From positions 11,239,967 to 11,303,966 of the forward strand of contig CM077832.1 in assembly GCA_039720395.1 (NCBI GenBank): a stretch of DNA of 64,000 nt. Reading direction: 5' to 3'. The position numbers and the translations under genes were made by a program. Positions 45,697 through 57,117 of this stretch are shown here, piece after piece. The number at the start of each line of letters is the position of its first letter. The stretch's first letter is position 1. Source of the stretch: Liquidambar formosana. Lineage: Eukaryota > Streptophyta > Magnoliopsida > Saxifragales > Altingiaceae. The notes under the pieces were generated by a model. The model had not been told where the DNA came from, ran no database searches, and saw only the letters and a program-made list of their open reading frames with translations.

Positions 45697-46030
45697 TTAA
45701 GCCTTGTTTGGGTTAATTGTAGCTTCAGATGTTAGGTATAATCAAAAGAGAACCAAAATTTGCTAAAAGCAAAATGATATGATTGGTATTTTTGTTTTCA
45801 CGCATTATAACATTGAGGACATGCTTGTCATTATCAAAAGTTTCATTAAAAGGTTATCTAATTCCCACACAGCTTTTCTACCAAAGTTGGGAGGATCTTG
45901 CTTCTAGTAAAATCACTTTTACAACCTATAAGCATTTATAAGCAAATCATTCAAACATGTCTGAAAAGTGATTTTGGACTATATAAATGATTTTAGGTGA
46001 CCAGAAAGCTCATCCAAATAGGCCCTAAGG
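45697..46030. mobile_element. possible hAT-type MITE
   Basis: The left end reads TTAAGCCTTGTTTGGGTT and the right end ATCCAAATAGGCCCTAAGG, an imperfect inverted repeat of the GGGCCTGTTTGG type common in plant hAT MITEs. It has no open frame. Ends and target duplication are uncertain. Confidence 0.45.
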
Positions 46031-46497
46031 GGCGATAAAGGTAAATTCTATTAATTGTCACAAATAATAATAATAATATCATTAATAATAATACAATATT
46101 ATTTAGATGTTATGAATTATGAAAATTGAGTCTTCAAGGGTTCTGATGTGTTTTGGGAAGTTGATACTTTATTTTTTAGTAATAAGGAAACCTTAAAATC
46201 ATTTTATTTTAGAAAAAATTTTTGACTCCATTGTTGAAAAATGGACTGGTCTTTGACAAAAAAAAAAAAATGGATTCAGGAACTAGGTTGCGAAGTGAGA
46301 AGATTCCAAATCAAAACTCACAGGCACCCATTTCACTCGACTTGGTCTTTTTTATTGATTGGACTTATTTAAGTTCAACATGCATCATAATTATTAAAAA
46401 AAAATACAAGAAAAATGGAAAATAAAATTTTATCTAAGTTGGACTTGTTCAGTCATCATTAATCCATAAATAATCTCCATCATGCAAGATCTTTGAT

Positions 46498-46615
46498 GGG
46501 AATTACATGTTGGTCTTGCTACGGGTAAATAATTGCATATCAATATAAATTAATAATCATTCTTAATTGAGTTAATAGTCATCTACTACAAAGTTAGTAA
46601 TTGATATTCCCCCTT
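46498..46615. mobile_element. diverged relative of the 49.9-kb hairpin element
   Basis: GGGAATTACATGTTGGTCTT, then GCTACGGGTAAATAATTG and GTTAATAGTCATCTACTA run in the same order as the left and middle parts of the element at 49858-50010. The right arm is degenerate. Confidence 0.5.
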
Positions 46616-47002
46616 CTTGATAAATTCATTGGATTTGCCTACACTGTATCATCTCCAAGCTGATCTTTATAAATATCTGTACTTGTTCCGGATTAAGGTG
46701 CATTTGATGAGAAAGTGGTGGTAAAAGTTGCATGTTGCTAAATAGATTGCTGGTCCTGTTATGGTATAATTTTACAAGCAAACTGGCAAATATTGACAGT
46801 CAACCTGGCAAAATCGGCTTGGTACTAGTTGAGGCTTAAAACGAAAATTTTTTAATTTAATAGGATAATATAAATAATGTTAATCAAACATAGATATTAG
46901 TAAAAAAATTTATTCTAAATTTATTTTCCTTGCTACCTAGACACCACAAGGAAGAAAGAGAAAAAGCAAACCCTATGGTTACATATATATATATATATAT
47001 AG

Positions 47003-47228
47003 GATGATGATCAGGTAAGCACGTGCTGATATAACTTATATCAAAACCTGCATTGGGATATATATAGTCTTGATCAGGTGAGCACGTGCTCAACTTATAT
47101 CAGCATCCTGCATTAGGGATTGTACCTCGTGCATTAGCTCAATGTACCCGTAACCCACTAATGCACGAGGTACAACCCTCAATGCGGGGGCTATATATCA
47201 ACATGTGCTCACCTGATCATCATATGCT
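47003..47228. mobile_element. TA-flanked palindromic MITE, copies D1 (truncated) and D2
   Basis: A left arm only, GATGATCAGGTAAGCACGTG, runs from 47003 to about 47057. After TATATATAG a full copy runs to about 47228, with GGGATTGTACCTCGTGCATT paired to AATGCACGAGGTACAACCC and the end TGCTCACCTGATCATCAT. (TA)n lies outside both ends. Confidence 0.75.
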
Positions 47229-48130
47229 ATATATATATATACACATACATACACTTTCCACTACTCTTAGGGACCTTTTTCGGAGCTTCAGGTGGCTGCT
47301 AAGTGGCCTAGTGGTCAAGCCACCCCTGCACTCTAGGGAAACCTATATTAGATCAACAGGCTGTCAATTTTTTGCTTGAACAATCAACTCAATGATCTTC
47401 AGAGCAGCGACATTCAATATATTTATGTACTATTTTCTCCATGAGTGAAAATCTTCACCTCTCTCAACCTTCCAGAAATTTCAATAGATCAAATAGTTTG
47501 CATTAGCCATGCAGAGACCAAAAAAATGCAGAAGAATAAGAGATTAAGAATTATGCATCATGCAGTGTATACTTGTTACTGTCTATCAAACCCAGCCAAA
47601 ACACCAGAAGCAACGTCTTTGCTTTAGGAAAAGCCATATGCCAGCTGCAAATACTGGGATTCCACCATGTCAGGAAGAGAGCTTTGGACAATCAGAAAAT
47701 ATGTCCAATACACTAGGTAATGAGAAATTCTTAACCAGCCTTGTTTTCGAGAACATCACTGGCTGATAGTCTTTCTGAATTCATGAGAAAGTCTTCCACA
47801 TTAACATTATAATTTGTAGAGACCTACTACATTAATAAAGCATGAGGGAATTTTAAGAAGACCTGAGCCCCATAATGTCCAGGCTAGGCTAAAGATCCCG
47901 CCATCTGTTATACAACCCATTTAGATGTTATGAAAATAAATTTTATTGTCTTATATAGATGTAATCATATCAACAACCTACACCTCTTCAATGTATGAGT
48001 AAAAATGAGACTTACAATGGGACTGTTGTTCAAATTTAAGGATACTATTCCAATCAAAGGAAAGCGCGGTGATATCACAATGTTTTTTTACGAATAACAA
48101 ATGAAAAGGAAAAACCTAACAGGCCCAAGC

Positions 48131-51100
48131 TTATTTTTGAAGGCTATATTGTAATATATCATATGTGTCAGCAATACCAGGAGGGAAGACTGGATCTATT
48201 GCAGCTCTGACAGCAACCTTTGCAACTGAGGTCACATTGACTGGAGATGTAAGAAGTGGGCCAACAAGTGGGATTCGGAGCAGTGGCTTTGCATGTTTGA
48301 GAACCTACAGTATTTGAATTTTCTGTTAGTAATACCAAAAAAGAAGTGTTACTATCACCTCAGGATACAAAACCTGATGGACACCGTGCACACTTAATGG
48401 AGGTAATCCAACCAAATCAACTGTCAATATAAATAACTCTCATTTTTTACACACAGGCAAATCGGATGGATATAAATGCATGATGAACGGGCACATTTTC
48501 CGACCTCATCTGGCAACACAAGGAATGGGGGGAGCATGCCGACAAAACATATTAAATATTCTTCAATCATCCATTGTTTAAAAATTTTTCTTTAGTGTTT
48601 GAGCGCTGATTGGTGAAAAATGATAGATCCAATGTTTAGGGCATTCCCTTTGGACAGCTTTAATTGTGATGGCTCACTGACTTTGATAAGTTTTATTGGC
48701 AAGTCCAACACATTCCAGGTATCACCAAACAACACTACATGTGTGCTAATCATATAAAAGAATAAACAAAATGCAAAACCACATTGGATGCAAATCATCG
48801 GCAGAGTCCATTCTGAAAGGATAAATAAAATTCTGCCAGCCATAACATTTTACCATCTCCAATGGTACCCCAATAACACCTAAAGGTAATTTCATGCTTC
48901 CAACTCGGCGAGTCCCATATATAAAACCTGGCCTAAGAATTACACCTGTAAAAAAAATAGAGACAACATCTTTTATTAACATATAATCAGCTTCAACCAG
49001 TTCTTCATCAAGATTGGAAATAATGATAAATATAAAACCCACAAATGTATGTGCTTCCAGTTAGAAAATAAATAAAAATCTAGAAGATTTTGCATGTAGC
49101 AGAAAAATAAAGGGTACTTGGTAGCATACTGATTACTGACACATTGAGGAATTAGAAACGCTTAGAGAGTTAATTGAGAAAATGTCAGAAACAATTCAAA
49201 GAAGAATTTGATAGTGGGAAAAGTCATGTGTTATAATTTGAAAAAAAAAATAAAAATTAGATGTTATTTTAGATTTATTAAAAAAAAATTTAGGATTCAA
49301 ACACTTAGGCAACGTTGCGAATAATTTACATTAATTCTGGCAATAAGTTTGCTATAATTCATGAAATCACAAAACACAAATAAAATTTGCCATAATGCTC
49401 TTGAGATATATAAGCATCCAGTAACACTGCAGAATTGTGCATAAAAATTTTCATTTCTGCTTAAAACTCCGGGTTTTAGTCTATTTAACTGGAACTGACG
49501 AACTCCCATGAAGAAGATTTCCACGTGAGTGATCCTAAAGTTAGAATTTGTAAGATTCATTTCAGCATCATTTATTGCAAAGAATTGGATGTAAATGAAA
49601 CTGGATAAAAGAGTAAAGAGAAGATGAAAAGAGAAACCATGAACTTTCAATTTAAGTACATACACCAATTAAATTCTTCAAATGATACAACAGACAACTT
49701 CTTTCTCACTTATCTCAATCTTTAAGTGACCAGTTAACAGTTAGGCCAGGGATTCCTCAATTATTTGAAGCAATCAAAGTAGAGAAGCTCAAATTGCCAA
49801 AATTCCATGGTTAATTAGAAAAAATTTCTTGACAAAAAATTTCATAATGATTCTTCTTGGGGGGAATCTTAGATTGGTCGGGCTATGGGAAAATAATTAC
49901 AGTTAGTACTTATTTTAAGTTAAGTTAGTAGTCATTTATTAGGAAGTTAGCAGAAAATAACACTCAACTGTAATTATTTTCCCATAGCCTGACCAATCTA
50001 AAATTTCCCCTTCTTATAATCATCATCAATCAATTTCTTGCCAATATGGATGATTTCCTCAAAAGAGCATGCATAAATCAAGGAAGTCTCCTTTGTCAAG
50101 TGGTTGGCTTTTGTTAACTTTAAATTCTACTACCATGCCAACAAGGTGTCAACGAAAGACTCAGAAAATTAACCTCCATATGGGAATTTAGTCATTAGCT
50201 CCATTTCAGCTGCTTTCTGTATCAGAATATATAGGCAGAATTTCTCATCAGAAAAGGGAGTAAAGGGAGAAAAACTTCAATAATTTTGGAGACATAAGTG
50301 CTACACTACCTGCAAGGACAATAAGGATAATTAATATATAGGGCTATATATTCATTAATGGTTACCTTTTTGTATTTGTTCAATTAAAAAGTTGGCGCAA
50401 GTATACCAAGATCTTGATGAGATTGTTATGACTCATTTAACTACAAAGTAGTTAACACGAGTATTTTACCAAGATCTTGATAAGATTGCTATAATTCATT
50501 TAACAAGTAGAAACCATCCCCATTTATGCGATTGTTCTATAAATAGAAGCTTGAGACATATAAATGTTAGGTTGTGGTTTCTATTACACATGGTCACTAA
50601 TCATTACCCCAACAATTTAACAATTCAATAATTCATTTAACTACAAGTAGAAACCATCCTCCTTTATGCGATTTTTCCATCAATAGATAGAAGCTTGAGA
50701 CATATAAATGTAGGTTGTGGTTTCTATTGCACATGTTCACTGATCATTACCTCTACAATTCAATAATTTGTTTGGGCATTTTTTTTTCCTGGATTTAACA
50801 AATTGTTTGTAGTACAAAAATGAATAGTAAGCAAGATAGTACCTTCCCCTCATAATATCCTCGTAGTAGATATTTTACCAAACCAAAGTCAGCAGCTGAG
50901 ATATATACAAATCTTTTTACACCTGCAGACAATAATGCGCAGCAACTAACGATCAAATGATGTATCTGGCTTCAACAAGAAGTAAATAATAAATGATGTT
51001 GGCCATCAAATAAAGATAAGATACTAACGTATTCCTCATGAACCATATTTTACTTACCAATGCAATCCAAGCCTCATCCCTACTGTTTACTGTTCATTAC

Positions 51101-54100
51101 CTAAATTAGGTTTTCTCATTTTATATAGCAAACACCTTCCCACTCAAATTACAAATACTTTGTGATGCAGGACAACCTTAAAATAGATAATAAGGTTGCC
51201 TAAAATCAAGTATACGTGGGATAGAAACTATTGGCTTCAGGGTTTATGAAAAGGAAGATGATATTACGGATTACTTATGGAATAAGAATTGATTGGGGGT
51301 GATTTAAGAATAAATATAGTGTGAAACTAAATGAAGAAGCTTGCTATAATTTCTAGACAGTACGGGAATTTTTAGGTTGTTCAAATCTAGGTTGTATAGG
51401 AAAGTAGGCTAAGAGTTTATGATGAAAAGTAATGGTTTTATGGTTAGAATTGGGCAAACAAAGGGCTAGTTATGGATTAGAAGAGAGTGGGGAGAAGTGC
51501 TCTAAAGTAAATGTTTTGAAGAAGAAGAAGAGAGAGAGAGAGAGAGAGAAAGAGAGAGGAGAAACCTTAGATTTCCACAAAGGGTTTTTAGAAGTCTCGC
51601 CAAGAAGTTAATAACTGGAATCTCATTATTAATTGAATGCAAAAGCCGCAACTATTCTCATTAATCAGTTGTGTTTAACTGTACCAACGAACCTTGTTTA
51701 GCACACTTCATTAAATTTTAATCCACTTAAAATTATGAGACCTACTAAAACAAGTAAAATAATTTTTAATAACTAAATAAGACTCAAAATAACTGAAACG
51801 AGAGTAAGAATGGAATGAACTCATAACCAATTCCTACTAGCTTTGGAAGAAAATAAACCGAGATCTCTACAATTACCAAAATACCCTTGCACATGGAATT
51901 TTCATTTTCTTCAAATCTAAGGAGGCTTGAACCACTTAGGTAAAATGAAAACCATACCTGGTGAAACGTATTCCTCTCCACATGGCACCTATGGTGGGAT
52001 GATTTTTGCACCAGCAGGGCCCAGCCTATGCAAAATTTCTAACTCTTTGCAGGAAGAAGATAATTATAAAACAAAAACAGAGACAGTATGCACTAACTGA
52101 TTTTGTTTAAATCGTCAGAAAGAAGTTTTGGAACCACACAAAATGAAATATTCCATTATGATTACCATAATATTTGAAATTGCAACTTTTTCAGGCATGC
52201 AAGATCCAATGATTCAAAATCACCAAACCCTTGATAAAAAAAGTATAGGAAATGAGGCATTTAAATAAATCTCAACATGACTACATTTTGAGAATCAGAA
52301 CCACTCATTTTAACAAGTTCATTAGAAATTCAACGAGAAACAAAGTAGATTCATGATCGTGTGGCTATTAAAAACACCCTAAAACTCAAAAAACCCAAAA
52401 TATCAAATGATATCCCAATTCCATGATTAATATAGTGAAAACTGCCTTAAGGAAATGTGCTACACTTCCCCACAACATATACCTAAAATGCTTTAACATT
52501 CCAATTTTATTTTGAAATAAATTTAAATGTATATTAGAAGATATATAATCATTATACCACCATCCAAAACTTGTTCTAACTACTTTAGGAAGCATGTAGA
52601 GTTTAAATATTAATAATTTCTTGCAGTCCTACTCTATCAAGGACCATAAGCATGAAACTAGAGATACTATAAATTATTTTAGTCAGTACCCTCTGAGACA
52701 TTATTCTTTTAGAACAGAACATCAATCATAGATGTAATAAAGAAAATAGTGTCAAGTTATCTTGACTTATATATTATGCACGACATTATTAACTTTAAGA
52801 ATTACTTTGCAGGGGTATTCAGTCAAATGCAGTATGAATCCCATAATTATAGATTATCCAGGATAAACAAAGATACATATATGAAGCCAATTAAACACTT
52901 ATTCATCAACAATTAAAACTTACAAAAAGAAACATGTAAAAAATATGCAAAATAAGGTGTTCTTCCCAAATTTCCCCTTTGGTAAACAGTGAAGGGAACC
53001 CAGGTCACTGAGGCTACTATTTTGTGGCATTGAAACCATCCAGGGTTTTGCATGGAAGTAATGAACAAAAAGAGGGTTGGTTCTTGAAAATTGGCCAATC
53101 TCAGTTGGCATTTTTCTCTATCAATATCCAAGGAAGTTTGGAAAGAAGTCGCCAATCTCAGCCAGTATTTTATAGATCTTCAGATGATGCTGTTAAATTT
53201 TTTTTATTTGAAACTCTTTCTAATATTGACACTAGATTGGGAACAAAAAATCATACCTTTAATATGGATACTTAGATATGTAACAAAAGAAAATATTCAA
53301 AGAAGAATGGCACACCTTGTTCCGCGGCAGCTCTAATAGCATTTATATTTGCAGTCCCATTGATTTTGTACATGTACGAGTTTGAGCCAAAACTTCCAAC
53401 ACAAGAGATCTACAAAATTTCACCTTAAATCAGAAACATGCAAACATATATTGAACTCAGGAAGAGGAAATCAATTCACAAACAAGGGAAACAGTTAATC
53501 TTTTCCCCTTCATAGATATACAAAGTATTGGATAATAAGAAAGAAAAAAACACGTTAATAAATGTAAGAACTTTGTGGCATTATGGTCAAGAAGATCTGT
53601 TCCCATTCCCAATTGATATGCACAAAACGATCTGGACTAGCAAATGGATACTAAACATAGATATTGTAGAATGCAATGTAGTCACAGACTCACTGTGATT
53701 AGATTTCATGATCATTACAAGCTTTGCAAAAGAGGCAGATTCACAAAAAAAAGAGGAATAAGAGCCAAGTGACCTAGATGTGTTTAGTGGATTGAAACTT
53801 GGAAGTTGGAACAGATGGAGATGGAAAACTGGCATGTTTATTTTTATACTTTGATAAATCAGAAGAGATACAAGCATTTCTATATTATATTGGACAAGAC
53901 CACGTATCCTTTAAATTCTCCTAGAAACTGTCAAAAGAGTTGCAGTTTTATTTTTGTAAGTAAAACAACTTCAAAATTGAAACTTTGGAAAGAAAATGGT
54001 TTTATAAAATGATATGCATTAAAACATTCAAACACTCTCCTCTACCATCCCATTTTGAAACACACGCAAACAATCAGCCCAGACACTATTATGCATAAAT

Positions 54101-57065
54101 GTGAAGCTGAAAATCATGTGACATAAAATGAAAGCACTGCTTCTCTACAAATATTCTATGGATATAAAAGAGAAAAATGATATCTATATAAGTATCAAGT
54201 CCTCTAAAACATGTATGCAACCATACTTTGGGTACGGCTTCTCTACAATCATGCTTCTACACAACCATTTCAATTGACAAGTTGTTACAAATCAAAGCAT
54301 GCCACATTAAATAGGGTGGCACTGCCTCCAAATTCTCAAAAAGAAAAGGTCAGGTGTTTTAGTATTCCACTTGTTTTTATTATTTTTTTAAAGAGAGAAA
54401 ATGAAGTAGCTCCTTTCAATACCGTAGTGGTTATTGGCAACAAGTTGGCAATTGTAAATTAAAGATGAGCAAAATAGAGAATATGAACTCTTATCTTCTT
54501 TTTTTTTTTTTTTTTGTTGCTTTTTTAACCAGAATTTCATTTATGATCATGTTGTTTGTACTACGGTTACAGAACAACTAATTAAAGGATCTTTACCACA
54601 GATGTCACTCCATTCAGTGCATGCTTTAATGAATCAGTTGAAAGAAGGTTTCCTGTTGATGGAAATAAAAAAAAGGGAAAAAAAAAGAAGGTATTAAACT
54701 CCATTGCTTCAAACATAGAATGGTTAAAAGGGGGGGTATGTGTGTTTATGTATAAGTCGCTTTAACCTTGATGCCAGACCACGCTATTTGCCCAAGAATC
54801 ATGTAGAGATGATCTCCCAGACCTAACAATTTGAAAATTAGCAAACAGTTCAATCTATATATCTGTATTACATCTACCAATGGAATTGAAGGCACAGTCT
54901 CAATAAAAAGAATTGAACCCCAACCACTGAGTGGCAGATTTTGTTAGAATCTCGTAGAGGAAGAGACTTACTATATAGGGGCGCTAGTGTGTTACAACTC
55001 ACAGCCCTTTCTTATTATTAGTAAGATAGGAAAATCCCTTTCTACTCTATTAGTAAAGCACTAAAGAGCAAGAAATATCCCCACATATAGTAAGGCTAAG
55101 GCGCCCCATTATGAGAACCGATAGGTACTCCCTTTACTGGTAAGGCTGCTTGTTGGTATGTCATTGGAATCATATATATATATATATATACACACAAGGA
55201 CTTAAATATCAGTATCAATGGATATATCGATGGTCCAAAAACATGGATATATAGGATATATCGAAAATCTTGATCCCAATTTACAGATATGATGGATATT
55301 ATTAGCTAAACATAAATATTTTTATTGAAACTTTGGGAAACAACGATTTAGACTAATAAACAATCTAGAATCAAAATATTGCAATTTAAATGTGTATAAT
55401 ACAAGTATGTGTTGTGTAGGGTATAAAAAATATGATACGTTGAGAAAAAAAAAATAGAAATATATTCAAATTCGACATCTAAATGTCAGTACGTCACATA
55501 AAATTAAATATTAAAAATATATATCATTTACACAATAATACCATATACCAATAGTCGTTGAATTATATATGATACATGTGTCGCTGTGTGTGTGTGAAAT
55601 TGTGAGGGGTGGAGGCCTTTGTCTAAAAGTTTGAATGATAGAATTATAGAAAAGCTTAAAAGGTTAAAAGGTTAAAACAATTAGGAGTGGCAACCCTTCA
55701 TCAGCCCTTCATGTCAAGGCTTGAGAATACAAAAGCCTTAAGCCCTTAAAGTAAACAATAATCTGCAATTCCACAAGGTAAAAAAGTATACACTTTTGCA
55801 AAGTATCTATATTTATCGATATATCTTTGATATATCAATACATATCATCTGTAACATGTGATAAAATGGGAGATATTCTTGATATTTCCCAATATAATTG
55901 ATAAGCATCGATATTCTTGATACATCCACGATATTTTGCTGAAACGAAATAAAGGATAGAAATCGAATCAGTAGGTTCCGATACGACGATATATCACTGA
56001 TAAACTTGATATTTAAGACCATGTGTATATATGTGTGTGTGTGTATTTGTACCTAATAGGTATGCATTTTTGTGTGCATGTTAAATAAACTTATTTAAGA
56101 TGGAAAGATAAAAATACAAGGAAAAGGCAGTTTAGAACTTATCTGACATGCCAATCAGGTATGAACACATCGTGAACAACCAAAAAATGTTTCTCTGGAG
56201 AAGAATATATGAAGTTTGCCTCAAATAAGAACTTCCTCAAACAGAAAGGGATTGTTTTTTCCCTTTGTTGATCAGTCTCAATATCCATTATTAAATAAGG
56301 ATGTGAATTAAAGAGCATCAAAAGGGTATATTACAAAATCGCTCAACAGTCAACACTAACCAACTTGACCAATACCTTATTGTAGGAGTTTTAGAAACTA
56401 TGTAACAAACAATTGAAAAACTTTTAATGATGGAATGATAAAGGAGTTAATGTTGGTTCATTTGATATTCAAAATTACAACAAAAAGAAAATAACCAACT
56501 TAGTGATGAGGGTAAGACGTTGTCTGAAAACAATACTAGAATGGAAAAGGCATGATGAATATATGATCTCTACACCATCTGCCTTAGAATATCTAAAATC
56601 AATATTATTAATCACTTATACTTTTAATATTGGGATGATAAATACAGGCATAAGGTACCAAACAAAAACACCTTTTGAAAAAAAAAAAAAAAAGAAAGAA
56701 AGAAAAATATAAAAATCATTGTACCAAAAAAAAAAAAAAGGTCATACATACAATGAAATTAAGATCTATAATACATTTACAGCTTAGGTGCACGGCAATG
56801 AACATGAAATTTTTAGCCAAAATTTAGGGATGGGGATGGGAGTTAGGTAATTAAGTCCTTGAAAATTTATTGCTTAAAGGTTATTAGTATAGCCTGAATT
56901 ATATACGCAGTTGAAGAAGAAAATGCAGAGGCATATTTGGAAGCAAAAGAAGGTCACCATCAACTGCTCTCAATGACATAGTAGCAGGGGAAGAACTAAG
57001 AGAAGAGGAGGGGCCCATGATCCTTCCGCATTTTCAAAAATCTGTCAGCAAGTCCAGCATTGCCC

Positions 57066-57117
<52 letters not shown>

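Larger units (their letters stand above)
44612..48130. other. spacer between CAP-D2 and the Rossmann-fold gene
   Basis: A (GA)n tract at 44657-44682 lies in the CAP-D2 leader. The rest is AT-rich with a hAT-like inverted-repeat element (45697-46030), a diverged hairpin copy (46498-46615) and two copies of the TA-flanked MITE (47003-47228). A box-A-like stretch, TGGCCTAGTGGTCAAGC, at 47304-47320 may belong to a SINE. The last few hundred bases should be 3' UTR of the minus-strand gene ending at 48131. No gene was found. Confidence 0.4.

Noticed and set aside
52913..53336. Overlapping frames of 60-83 codons on both strands in a Rossmann-gene intron
   Set aside because: No domain, no splice logic, and no agreement between frames.
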